Shown: positions 1 to 9,666 of the stretch, one piece after another
Layout of the letters: each line of letters opens with the position of its first letter
Numbering within the stretch: the first letter of the stretch is position 1
DNA from: Spirochaetes bacterium GWE1_32_154
GTDB taxonomy: Bacteria; Spirochaetota; GWE2-31-10
Assembly (NCBI GenBank): GCA_001829315.1
Contig: MIAY01000008.1
Span: 62,001-126,000 of the forward strand
Direction of reading: 5' to 3'
Length of the DNA stretch: 64,000 nucleotides
Translations under genes and position numbers: made by a program
The notes under the pieces: model-generated
What the model saw: the letters and a program-made list of their open reading frames with translations, nothing else
What the model was told of the DNA's origin: nothing
The model's database searches: none

Positions 1-603
1 AACATATAAATCAATGATTTCATTAAGGATTTTAATATATTCCGGTGGATTTGCAAGTTTTACAAGTGACGCTGCTTCGCTATAAAAAAAGAGCGATCTT
101 TCAAAATCACCTTTTTGCTTGTATGCAAGTCCTTTCCCTTTATTTACTACTGAAAGATCATCTGTAAGATTGTTCTTTTTAAAATACCGTTCACTCTCAT
201 TAAAAAGAGTCAGAGCTTCGGTGCTGTTTTGATTGACATAACATTCAAGTAATCCGGCATTGGTTATCCAGCGATTTCGCATTGCAGCGATTTTTTCATC
301 GGATTCTAAAGGTTTTGATAATTCAATCGCTTTTTTATAATATTGTAATGCCTGTGATTGGTTATATGCAATTTCATACGACTTTGCACCGGCTGAATAT
401 GTTAAAACAGCTTCCCGTATCATTTTTTCTTTTTCAAAAATTCCACCCCATTTTGCATACAATTCTGCAGCATTGAAAAAATTACCGGTACTCATATGTT
501 GTTTTATACTATCCATATCGGTTTTGTACAGCTTTGCATCAATTGCTCCATGAAGTGTTGCAAAAATACTTAACAATGTGATGATCAAAAATAATTTCCT
601 CAT
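1..603 (-). CDS. Secreted TPR-repeat protein, 3' end truncated by window edge
   Basis: Manual translation of the minus strand from ATG at 603 is open to position 1 (201 codons): MRKLFLIITLLSIFATLHGAIDAKLYK... signal peptide, then TPR-like AALQYYKKAIELSKPLE and FERSLFFYSEAASL. Missing from the ORF track because no stop lies in the window. Confidence 0.75.
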   Translation of the reverse strand, partial: MRKLFLIITLLSIFATLHGAIDAKLYKTDMDSIKQHMSTGNFFNAAELYAKWGGIFEKEKMIREAVLTYSAGAKSYEIAYNQSQALQYYKKAIELSKPLESDEKIAAMRNRWITNAGLLECYVNQNSTEALTLFNESERYFKKNNLTDDLSVVNKGKGLAYKQKGDFERSLFFYSEAASLVKLANPPEYIKILNEIIDLYV

Positions 604-635
604 ACAATTCTCCTTTGTTTAGTTTGTTCAGTCAT

Positions 636-3074
636 TTAAATCACGAAACCCTCTTTACCGAGGATGTTTTTAAGTTTAGCATATTCATTAGTTTTAACTA
701 ATAAATGAAAATCATCTGCTTTAAGAATAATGTCACGAATTGCTTTTGTATTGAGTATAACATCCCGTAGTTCCGGCAAATCTTTAACTTTCAATACGAT
801 ATAACCTTCAACCTGCTCTAAAGGATTAACTCTATTTGATGTTTTTTTAAGAAAATCACGCCATATTTCTGGTGGAGTAGCTGAAATAAAATTGGAAAAC
901 CATGATATTGTCTGTTTATAATCTGATTGTGTTTTACACTTTGATAAAAATGATTTCATTGTAACCAAATAACAATTGTCGAAAACCTTTTCTGCAATAT
1001 TGTGTATACCCGACAACAATAACGGATCATCGCCGTCTACATATAAAAGAAGTGATTTTTCATCCAATGTAATGTTAGTTTCATTGTCAGTTATTGAAAA
1101 ATTATCAGATGCATCATCAAACAGAAAATATTCTCCAAACTGACTTAGATTAAAATAATCAAGATTGATATACGGTGTCAATATAATTTTCTCGCCTGTG
1201 AGGTTGTTCATCGAAAGTTCTTTTGTTATTTCAATGTCAATAATACCAAAAGCGGCAAGAACATACATCATTCCTTTTAATAAAGGTTCAATATAATAAG
1301 AAAAATATGTGTCATCATTAATTGGTTCATTATAATAACTAATTCTAAAGTCATTTTTTAAGCGTGTATAATGATATAGAAAGTTTTTATTCACTAACGA
1401 TATATTTATTTTCTCGCGGATTATTTTCGACATAAATGATTGGAATGAAACTCTTTTCATTCCACGGGTTGCTTTTAGAGCAAGTAATACATTAGTAAAC
1501 CATTCACTATTGATCGTTGATGTATCCGGATAGTACATTAAAGTGATATGCGGAATGAATAATGCACAATAATCAATTTCTGTGGTGAAGGGGAAAAAAA
1601 GTGATTTGTACAGTTCCTTTATATCTTTGTTTTTATCTATAGCGTTTTTTTGTTTTAATAATGTGCTTAGGATCAATTCAGATCGTAATGTTGAGTTTTC
1701 ATTACCGAAGGGCATTTCATCAAGTAATAGATATTTTTTGAAATCCTGTAATGATTGTTTTTTTATACCTTTATTATTTTTGAGAAACTGAACATGCCCC
1801 TGATCAATAAACTCTACTGCTGAAATAATCTTGTTGAGGATTTTTCCGTTATCCCTGAAAGATATTATATTTTCAGGTGCAACAGCAAGCATTTCATCAG
1901 TTATATTTTCAAGTTGATAGTGAGGCGGAACCGGTAATATTCTGGTTAATTCATCTGCAATGAAATCATTCATTCTCATACCGATAATTTCCTGATACGA
2001 ATTATGCTCAAACATGATATTAAACTGGAGCAGTGAGGTAAAATTGTAAATGTCATTTATCATGATTTTATTTGTGTATCCGGATTGCAGCGCTGCAATC
2101 GCATGTATTCCGAATCTTTGAGAAACAGTTTTTTCGCTTTCAGTTTTCCGGGTATACAGTAAATGATGTATCAGTTTTTTTTCGTTGTCATTAAGGGTAT
2201 TAAAATAGTGCGAAATTAAAACCGGTGAGTTAATGAAAAGTAATAAACACATTTCTAATTCATTTTTCTTTATTTTCCCCGGTGAGAAGTCACCTTTATA
2301 GTCAAACCACGTTTTGTCAAAAAATTGATAAAGTATCGTTTTGTATAGTTGTTGCAACATATTAAGAGTGAAAATTCTTTCAATGGTGAGTAGTGTTGAG
2401 AAAAAATGATAATCAAATGTAACAGACTTTTTGTTTTCTTCATTTTCAAGGAATTTAAATAGTAACCGTTCTTGTGATAGTGGCATAGGTTTTAGTTTTT
2501 GAAGACCTTTATCTGCAAAAAAATGTAAAACATCATTTTTTCCATTGTAATATGCAGTGTAATAGAAAGCTTTATAATAAGGAAAGTCTGATGTAATGTA
2601 ATAAAAAAGTAGAATGGTATTTGCTAAACTGTAAAATGAATCGACATCACAATCTTTAATTATATGAGGAATCACAGACTCATTGCATTGTAAAAGTAAT
2701 TTATACGTCAAATCTCTTATTGTATGAGATAGCAGATGGTCATCAGAGAAACTTAAAAGTGGTATAATTTTAGTATAAAAAGTCATGTCATGATATCTTA
2801 TGTTTGAATGATCAATAAAATCTAATAGTAGAATTTTTTCAAAAAACATTGCGGGTGAATCAATTACAATAGTATCATTTTTGATAATATCGCTCAGTAC
2901 ATGATTATCTATTTTTTTTTCAGTCAGGTAAAAATTGCATAATTCACACTTTTTTGTTTTTCTATCTGATAAAAATGATTTTCTATGACATGCAGGACAT
3001 TCTTTGATGCTATTCGAAACATCCCAGGAATCAGGATCGTTAAATATATCAATTAATTCTGATGATTTACTCAT
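636..3074 (-). CDS. Uncharacterised 812-aa protein with N-terminal zinc ribbon (CPACHRK...CELC), partner of SNF2 helicase
   Basis: Long ORF; start overlaps the upstream SNF2 gene stop by 4 bp (ATGA-type coupling); two CxxC motifs near the N-terminus. Confidence 0.85.
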   Translation of the reverse strand: MSKSSELIDIFNDPDSWDVSNSIKECPACHRKSFLSDRKTKKCELCNFYLTEKKIDNHVLSDIIKNDTIVIDSPAMFFEKILLLDFIDHSNIRYHDMTFYTKIIPLLSFSDDHLLSHTIRDLTYKLLLQCNESVIPHIIKDCDVDSFYSLANTILLFYYITSDFPYYKAFYYTAYYNGKNDVLHFFADKGLQKLKPMPLSQERLLFKFLENEENKKSVTFDYHFFSTLLTIERIFTLNMLQQLYKTILYQFFDKTWFDYKGDFSPGKIKKNELEMCLLLFINSPVLISHYFNTLNDNEKKLIHHLLYTRKTESEKTVSQRFGIHAIAALQSGYTNKIMINDIYNFTSLLQFNIMFEHNSYQEIIGMRMNDFIADELTRILPVPPHYQLENITDEMLAVAPENIISFRDNGKILNKIISAVEFIDQGHVQFLKNNKGIKKQSLQDFKKYLLLDEMPFGNENSTLRSELILSTLLKQKNAIDKNKDIKELYKSLFFPFTTEIDYCALFIPHITLMYYPDTSTINSEWFTNVLLALKATRGMKRVSFQSFMSKIIREKINISLVNKNFLYHYTRLKNDFRISYYNEPINDDTYFSYYIEPLLKGMMYVLAAFGIIDIEITKELSMNNLTGEKIILTPYINLDYFNLSQFGEYFLFDDASDNFSITDNETNITLDEKSLLLYVDGDDPLLLSGIHNIAEKVFDNCYLVTMKSFLSKCKTQSDYKQTISWFSNFISATPPEIWRDFLKKTSNRVNPLEQVEGYIVLKVKDLPELRDVILNTKAIRDIILKADDFHLLVKTNEYAKLKNILGKEGFVI

Positions 3075-5854
3075 GAGTTGCTCCCGAGCAGGAATTCCAG
3101 GTCTTCTTCTTTAATCGTTTTTTCACCGGCCCCATCGGCACTAAGCAGTGAATTAATTAAATCATTTTTTGACCGTTGTAATTCAACTATTTTCTCTTCG
3201 ATTGTTCCTTTTGTAATAAGTTTATAACTGAACACAGTGTTTTTCTGTCCCATTCGGTGAGCCCGGTCAATTGCCTGGTTTTCACTTGCACTATTCCACC
3301 AAGGGTCGTAAATAAAAACATAATCAGCAGCAGTGAGATTTAATCCTACACCACCGGTTTTTAATGTAGCAAGAAATACACTGCATTTTTCATCATTCTG
3401 AAATTTATCAACCAGTTCCTGCCTGTTTTTTGTCTGACCGGTTATTTTAATAAAATCGATATTTCTATTATTAAGCTCTTCTTCGATAATTTCAAGTATT
3501 CCAAGATAATTTGCGAAAATAAGTGCTTTATGCCCATTATCAATTATTTCTTCCAATTGTTCAAGTAGTGATTCTTTTTTAGTGGATGATATGATTGTAT
3601 CTGTAACTAATTCAGGCATTGATGCAATTTGCCTTAGTTCATTTAATGCTTGAAAAATATAAAATTGCGATGATCGGATGCCGTTTATCTTGATGTTTTC
3701 CTTTATCATTTTATAGAGAAAATCGCGTCGTTTTTCATAGTATGCTCTATGTTCATCATTCATTTCTATGATAACTTCCTGTTCAATTTTCTCGGGTAGT
3801 TCAGTAAGGACATCTTTTTTTAATCGTCTAAGTATAAACGGGTATATTTTCTTTTTCAATTCATTGAGTATTTCACTGTTATTTTCCTTTTGGATTGGAT
3901 TAAGGTATTTTTTCTGGAAATCACCTTCTGAACCAAACATTCCCGGATTAATGAATTTGAATAATGCATATAATTCACCAAGATGATTTTCAACAGGTGT
4001 TCCGCTTAAAGCAAATCGTTTTTCAGCTTTAAGTTTCATAACCGATTTTGAAAGTGCTGAAGTCAGATTTTTAATTTTTTGTGACTCATCAAGAATAATA
4101 ATATGAAAATCTTTTGTATGAAAAATATCAATTGAACTACGAACCGTTTCATACGTTGTGATAACGATATTTGATTTCATTGCCTCATCGATGTTTTTTT
4201 GCGAGCCATAAAAAAATGAATAGCTTATTCCGGGGGCAAATTTATTAAGTTCATTTCTCCAGTTGAATAATAAACTTTTCGGCACAACCACTAATGATGG
4301 CATTTTTTGATCAGGATACACGGTTGATAATAAAGCAATACTCTGGAGCGTTTTTCCGAGTCCCATATCGTCTGCAAGACATCCGCCGAGTGAGTAGTCA
4401 TAGAGGTATTTCATCCACTTGTAACCATCGGTCTGGTAATGTCTCATTTGTGCAGTAACAATGGGTTCACGAAATTCTCGAAGCGAAAGTTGATTAAACC
4501 CTTTGTAAAATTCTTTCGCTTCAAAAAACTGTGTATTTATTTGTTCTTCATCGAATAGATCGTCCATAAGTGGAATATCAAAAAAGGAAACCAGAGCATT
4601 TTCTTTATCTTTTTTAAAAATTCTTTGGAGTTTTTCAATATAAGAACGGTTAATTATTCCTTTTTTATTATCAGCCAGGGTAATGTATGTTTTTTTTCTG
4701 ATTTCTTCTAACAGGTCAAATATATTAATAATTTGTCCGTCAATATCTGCAAGAACGGCACCTTCAAAATAATTGATTCCGCGGGAAAAGTTTGTTATCA
4801 GTTTTGGCTTTATTTTCCGGATTTCAAAAAACTCAAGTTTTTCTTCACCAAGAATATCATAGTTTTCAAGTAGTCCGCTTAATTCATTTTTTAGAAATTC
4901 ATCAGCTAAAACCGGTGATATAATAAAGAGAGATTTTATTCTTTTGTACCCGTTTTTTATGCCCTTTGACATTTCGCATGAATGGAGCCTCTTTTCAATT
5001 ATATCAAAATAGCCGGATGATTCACTCGTATCTACTTCAACAAGTTTAATCGTTTTAGTGTGGTGATTAATTGTAATAACCCGGTCTAAACCGTAATCAT
5101 TGATAATAAAAGGATCAGCACCCGGAACGGAAAGTAATACCCGAAGGAAAAGGTTTTTCTGAATATCAATATTTTCAATATATAAAATACCATGTGCTGC
5201 CATTGAAATTTGGTCTTCAATACAATAGCCATTTGAAAAACTGATTGTAATAGAAGGAAATGCATTAAAAAAAATACTCAAAAATTGCTCAAATTTAGTT
5301 CTGTCAATAGTTTTAGCAAAATCTTTCAATAGGTTAGCACGATCACCAACAGATTTTACTTTGTAAATAACATTTTTCTCAAGGAGGTATTCATCATTTA
5401 TGAATAGCGGGTGAGTAAGTTTTAAATCTTTTACTAATAAACTGCTTTTTAACGCACCTTCTTCATCACTTACATTTAAAATTATCTCAGAGGTTACGTT
5501 ACTAAAAATAATATCTTTTCCAATGCTATTTATTAAATTAGTACATCCGATAAGTGAATGAACTATAAACGGGTGTTCATTTAAAAAAATTAAACCATCT
5601 GTGTTTGTCCATGAAACAGAATAAAACATTTGTTTTTCATATTCTGAAATAAGTTGCAAAACTTTTCGGATTTTACCTGTATACATATTGAAATCAGGGG
5701 TTTTGATTTTTGTTGTACGGTCGGAAGCCGTTGTATAAAGAACAACAAATTCATTTTCTATAACATGCAAAGTAAAAAAAAAATCATAATTTTTTGAAGA
5801 TTTATTAGTATAATCGCGTTCATTTTTTAGTAAACTAAATATGTCTTTGTTCAT
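3071..5854 (-). CDS. SNF2/Rad54-family helicase
   Basis: Motif I LADDMGLGKTLQSIAL, motif II ILDESQKIKN, LSGTPVENHLGELYALFKFI, C-terminal VFLATLKTGGVGLNLTAADYVFIYDPWWNSASENQAIDRAHRMGQ. Confidence 0.96.
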   Translation of the reverse strand: MNKDIFSLLKNERDYTNKSSKNYDFFFTLHVIENEFVVLYTTASDRTTKIKTPDFNMYTGKIRKVLQLISEYEKQMFYSVSWTNTDGLIFLNEHPFIVHSLIGCTNLINSIGKDIIFSNVTSEIILNVSDEEGALKSSLLVKDLKLTHPLFINDEYLLEKNVIYKVKSVGDRANLLKDFAKTIDRTKFEQFLSIFFNAFPSITISFSNGYCIEDQISMAAHGILYIENIDIQKNLFLRVLLSVPGADPFIINDYGLDRVITINHHTKTIKLVEVDTSESSGYFDIIEKRLHSCEMSKGIKNGYKRIKSLFIISPVLADEFLKNELSGLLENYDILGEEKLEFFEIRKIKPKLITNFSRGINYFEGAVLADIDGQIINIFDLLEEIRKKTYITLADNKKGIINRSYIEKLQRIFKKDKENALVSFFDIPLMDDLFDEEQINTQFFEAKEFYKGFNQLSLREFREPIVTAQMRHYQTDGYKWMKYLYDYSLGGCLADDMGLGKTLQSIALLSTVYPDQKMPSLVVVPKSLLFNWRNELNKFAPGISYSFFYGSQKNIDEAMKSNIVITTYETVRSSIDIFHTKDFHIIILDESQKIKNLTSALSKSVMKLKAEKRFALSGTPVENHLGELYALFKFINPGMFGSEGDFQKKYLNPIQKENNSEILNELKKKIYPFILRRLKKDVLTELPEKIEQEVIIEMNDEHRAYYEKRRDFLYKMIKENIKINGIRSSQFYIFQALNELRQIASMPELVTDTIISSTKKESLLEQLEEIIDNGHKALIFANYLGILEIIEEELNNRNIDFIKITGQTKNRQELVDKFQNDEKCSVFLATLKTGGVGLNLTAADYVFIYDPWWNSASENQAIDRAHRMGQKNTVFSYKLITKGTIEEKIVELQRSKNDLINSLLSADGAGEKTIKEEDLEFLLGSNS

Positions 5855-5954
5855 TTTTTTCCGGATTTATAGGATTTTGTAGTGAAAATATAACAAATTT
5901 CTACAGAAAAAGAAATAGTTATTAATAAAGTACTTCAATAATCTCTTTTTTTTC

Positions 5955-6240
5955 CTATCCTAAAATGAGCATATCAGATGCCTCTTCAATTTTAGACGTA
6001 TCATTACAGTTTTGAACAATATCCTCATCATACTCACTCAAGAAAAATTTAAGTTTCAATAGCCGAAAAAGTACTTTTTTCTCACCATTCCAATTTCTTT
6101 TGTTGCTCTTTATTGCAAGTATGCCATTCTAACAAGCTATATGTTACCAAAGCAAAGGGGTTTTGTAAAGTTAAAAGTAGTTCACCCTGATCTTTAAAGT
6201 CTGCGGGGATTAATGAATTTTTTTCTATTTTCTCATCTGC
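5955..6240 (-). pseudogene. Frameshifted C-terminal remnant resembling Rpn-family / PD-(D/E)XK transposase-like proteins
   Basis: Minus-strand translation gives ADEKIEKNSLIPADFKDQGELLLTLQNPFALVTYSLLEWHTCNKEQQKKLEW, then stop; a one-step frame change continues GEKKVLFRLLKLKFFLSEYDEDIVQNCNDTSKIEEASDMLILG*. NPFALV followed by a KxxLxRLLxxxxxxxEDI pattern resembles the C-terminus of Rpn-like proteins. Confidence 0.45.
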
Positions 6241-6390
6241 GTTTATCAAGCATAGCGGGTGTTCATCTGTGGTTAAATAGTCTTGAATTATACCACGCGG
6301 AGGTTAAGAGTTTTAACCACAGATAACGCGGATGAACGCAGATAGGATGTAAGAGGGTTTTACGCGGAGATCGCGGAGACGCAGAGGTGG
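6234..6390. repeat. Degenerate G/C-enriched repeat cluster of the ACCACAGATAACGCGGATGAACGCAGAT / ACGCGGAGATCGCGGAGACGCAGAGG type, in inverted arrangement
   Basis: 6311-6343 TTTTAACCACAGATAACGCGGATGAACGCAGAT is imperfectly inverted relative to 6234-6276 ATCTGCGTTTATC...GTTCATCTGTGGTTAAA; followed by TTTTACGCGGAGATCGCGGAGACGCAGAGGTGG. Confidence 0.6.
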
Positions 6391-6730
6391 ATTTCGGTTT
6401 TTTTCAGTTGTTGATTTTTATAGTAGAAAAAATGAACAATTATTTGAAGTGAGAGAATAACAGATGTTATTCAAAAATTTTGTATTATTCTAAAATCTTC
6501 ATTATCTGAAAATCCGCTTCTTCAGCGTTCTACCCCCTCTCCGCGACTCACAAAATCCGCATGAAACACTCCAGAAAAAGGCTGGAAACCTTAGTATCAG
6601 CGTTTATCTAACAATGTAGTTAGTAAATTTCTCTAACTACTCAAATTTATCAAAAAAATAATTTTTTTTGTACTTTTTTAATAAAATTATCTTATAATAA
6701 TAAAAGTTACATTTTAAAAGGGTGGTATTT

Positions 6731-7609
6731 ATGATTAAATTAAAATTATTATTGGCAACTTTATTATTTGCTACATCATTGCTTATTGCAGAGGATGATA
6801 ATCGCGATAGGATTGTTGTATTAAATCTTAAACCTGTCAATGTCGCGGTGACAGTTGTAGAGGCAATTACGGAAAATCTGATAACTGATATTGTTAATCT
6901 TGACCGGTATTATGTTATTGAACGATCACAATTAAATATGATACTATCAGAATTATCACTTACAATGACCGATGAATTTGATGAGTCATCGGCGGTGGAA
7001 GTCGGTAAACTTGCAAGTGCTAAAATAGTTATACTTGGCAGTCTTTCAAATATAGGCGGGCGATTTGCTTTAAACATTCGAGGTATTGAAGTATCAACCG
7101 GTAAGATACTTTTTGCAAAGAATATTCAAAAAAGAACAGAAGCTGACCTTTTCGATGCCACTGCAGAGGCTGTTGCCGGTTTAGGTACCGGTGTTGTTGT
7201 ACGGGCGGAAATTGCTTCAAAAAACACTCCAGAGGAGCCTGCTGAGTCAACGGCGACGGTGAAAACAACGTCTCAATTGCATGGACTTAATTTTGCCGGT
7301 ATAGGACTTGCAGTAACCGGAGGCGTTTTTGCCTTAGGCGGAGCCGGTGTTCTGATTTATGATATTGTCGGATATATGCCACAGGTTGCCTTAGCAAGAA
7401 ATAATGGAACAAGTTATGCTGATTATGAAACGAAGTTTAATACAAATATAGGTTTATTTGCCGGTGGTATAGCCGGGATTGGTTTAGGTGTAGTGCTGCT
7501 TGGCGTTTCAGTGCCATTGATTCTTCATAAAGAAAAAACACAGGTTAGTTTTGGTGTTAGTGGTGATTTTATAAAATCATTCGGTTTTAATGTCGCATTG
7601 AAATTCTAA
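6731..7609 (+). CDS. Secreted CsgG-like (CsgG/LpoB-type) protein
   Basis: Signal peptide MIKLKLLLATLLFATSLLIA; RIVVLNLKPVNV...ENLITDIVNLDRYYVIERSQLNMILSE, GKLASAKIVILGSLSNIGGRFALNIRGIEVSTGKI. ATG 6731 preferred over GTG 6722 because of the upstream AAGGGTGG. Confidence 0.75.
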   Translation: MIKLKLLLATLLFATSLLIAEDDNRDRIVVLNLKPVNVAVTVVEAITENLITDIVNLDRYYVIERSQLNMILSELSLTMTDEFDESSAVEVGKLASAKIVILGSLSNIGGRFALNIRGIEVSTGKILFAKNIQKRTEADLFDATAEAVAGLGTGVVVRAEIASKNTPEEPAESTATVKTTSQLHGLNFAGIGLAVTGGVFALGGAGVLIYDIVGYMPQVALARNNGTSYADYETKFNTNIGLFAGGIAGIGLGVVLLGVSVPLILHKEKTQVSFGVSGDFIKSFGFNVALKF

Positions 7610-7619
7610 GGAGGATGAG

Positions 7620-9434
7620 ATGAAACAATATATAGCTTTTATTTTTATTATTGCATTATTTATATCAGGATGTGCTGATATTTTTCAGAAAGTTGATCAG
7701 AATGTATGGGAAGAAATAAATGATACCATTGACAGTGATGATATAATTGATAAAACCAAGCCGGCAATTTCCATCAAATATGCTACATTAGATGTTCTAC
7801 ATAAAGGAACGATTGATTTTGGTGATGTAACGGTTGATGTTAAAAAAGAAGTGTCTTTTTCTATTAATAATGACAGTGATAAACCATTAACTATTACTTC
7901 ATGTACTGTAAATAATGGTATTTTTAGTGTTAGTACCATGATAAGTAATAAAATAATACCGGCAAAAACAAACTTTCTGGTAACGATTGGTTGTACCCCT
8001 CCTGCTACTGGTGTTTCAGCCGGGATATTAACAATTATAAGTGATGCCGGAAATGTACCGTCTTTTGAGATTAATCTAACCGGTAAGGGAGTTACGACTG
8101 ATATAACTAAACCAACGATTTCTATAAAACAAGCTACGGTTGATGTTCCAAGCGGAGGAATGATTGAATTTGGTGATACTGATGTTGGTGCAACAAAAAA
8201 TATTGGATTAACCATTGTAAATACCAGTACTAAGGTTTTAACTATTGCAAGTGTTTCTACAAGTGTTAATTTATTTACTATTGTCGGCTTAGCTGGTGGA
8301 GCAACAATTCAACCAAATAGCATTTATAATTTCAGTCTTGAATATAAACCGATTGATGCCGGTACTAATTCTGCTGCATTTACGATAACAAGTGATGCTG
8401 ATACACCTTCATTATCGTTTAATTTAACCGGCACAGGTGTAATACCTGTTACCAAATTGCAGGTTTTGGTAGATGGTTCAGTGAAGCTCGATAATGATGT
8501 CGTCGATTTTGGTACTGTGGTAATGTCAGCTTTTAAAGATGTTACTATTGATTTTAAAAATTCAGATGTCAGTTCTTTAATTACGATTAATAGCTTTACA
8601 GATATCAGTGCAAACGGGTTTACGTTTACTCCATTACTCCCATGGGGTATATCTGGCGGAAGTAGTAAAATGATAACATTTACATTTACTGCCGGTCCGG
8701 ATCCAATGCCACCACCTGTTGATGTTGCTGTAACATTTTCTTATACAGAAGGAAGTATAAGTAGAACATTTACGCTTAATTTTATTGTGAATAAGGCTAC
8801 ATTACCTCAACCTCTTGCATACTATGCCTTTGAAGATACCTTTAATGACAGCACGGTAAATGCAAAGCATTTAACAAATATGGGTGCTGTTAGTTTTGAT
8901 ATCTGGGGGAAAAAAGGAAAAACTGCTAAGTTTGCCGGAGGTGCTAATGACTATCTTGAGAATCTTGATTTGATGCCTGCCGGTACTTATAGTGATATAA
9001 CAGTTACAATGTGGGTTAATACAACTTCAACAGCTACCCAGAGAATATTTAATATAAAAGGGAATTATTCGACATCTTATTCAGTGCAAAGAAGATTATC
9101 AATAATCAGTAGTAATGCAATTGAAGGGTATATTTCAAACGCCTATAATCCGACACCTGCAAATGTTATAACAACTAATGCATGGCATCATCTTGCTGCA
9201 GTTTGGAAAACATCTGACGGGATAAATTATATCAATGAGATTTATGTGAATGGAGAACTTAAAGCTACGAAAACAACGACAACAGAACCAAATTCAAATG
9301 GAAATATGAGATTGGGCTGGGATTATTTTGGAGGAAGTATGTATTATTACATTGGGAAGCTTGACGAAGTCAGAATTTACAACAGTGCTTTAACCCTGGA
9401 ACAAATTAATGCTGATAAAGCATTAAGTCCTTGA
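7620..9434 (+). CDS. Lipoprotein with three ASH/choice-of-anchor-D type Ig-like repeats and a C-terminal LamG-like domain
   Basis: Lipobox FISGC; repeated xIDFGDVxVxxxKxxSFSI...LTITS units; C-terminal YAFEDTFNDST...AKFAGGANDYLE...ITVTMWVNTTST...DEVRIYNSALTLEQI. Confidence 0.8.
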   Translation: MKQYIAFIFIIALFISGCADIFQKVDQNVWEEINDTIDSDDIIDKTKPAISIKYATLDVLHKGTIDFGDVTVDVKKEVSFSINNDSDKPLTITSCTVNNGIFSVSTMISNKIIPAKTNFLVTIGCTPPATGVSAGILTIISDAGNVPSFEINLTGKGVTTDITKPTISIKQATVDVPSGGMIEFGDTDVGATKNIGLTIVNTSTKVLTIASVSTSVNLFTIVGLAGGATIQPNSIYNFSLEYKPIDAGTNSAAFTITSDADTPSLSFNLTGTGVIPVTKLQVLVDGSVKLDNDVVDFGTVVMSAFKDVTIDFKNSDVSSLITINSFTDISANGFTFTPLLPWGISGGSSKMITFTFTAGPDPMPPPVDVAVTFSYTEGSISRTFTLNFIVNKATLPQPLAYYAFEDTFNDSTVNAKHLTNMGAVSFDIWGKKGKTAKFAGGANDYLENLDLMPAGTYSDITVTMWVNTTSTATQRIFNIKGNYSTSYSVQRRLSIISSNAIEGYISNAYNPTPANVITTNAWHHLAAVWKTSDGINYINEIYVNGELKATKTTTTEPNSNGNMRLGWDYFGGSMYYYIGKLDEVRIYNSALTLEQINADKALSP

Positions 9435-9458
9435 TTAGAAAAAAATTAAAACATACAC

Positions 9459-9494
9459 AAAAGAGCAGGCGAAAACGCCTGCTCTTTTGTTTTT
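9459..9494 (+). terminator. Rho-independent terminator
   Basis: 13-bp perfect stem AAAAGAGCAGGCG-AAAA-CGCCTGCTCTTTT followed by GTTTTT, 25 bp after the lipoprotein stop. Confidence 0.92.
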
Positions 9495-9622
9495 CTGACA
9501 TTCAAAAAAACAAATCTACTTAGCAATAAACAATTGTATGAATGGTCTTTACTAATAATTGTTATTAATGTAATAATTATTTAAATTTAATGATGAAAAA
9601 AACACATTCCTGCATTTAATAT

Positions 9623-9643
9623 TATGTGACTATAAGTCGCATA
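9623..9643. promoter_or_regulatory. Candidate operator (possible SOS/LexA-type box) upstream of recA
   Basis: TATGTGACT-ATA-AGTCGCATA, 8/9 matched arms around a 3-nt centre, 24 bp before the recA ATG and overlapping a possible -10 (TATAAG). Confidence 0.4.
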
Positions 9644-9666
9644 AACTATTTTATACAGGAGTTTTT

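Noticed and set aside
282-476. Plus-strand ORF of 64 aa at the left edge
   Set aside because: Overlaps the well-supported minus-strand TPR gene that runs off the window.
6234-6615. Possible CRISPR array in the repeated GCGGAT/ACAGAT region
   Set aside because: Units are imperfect, irregularly spaced and partly inverted; no uniform spacers and no cas genes in the window.
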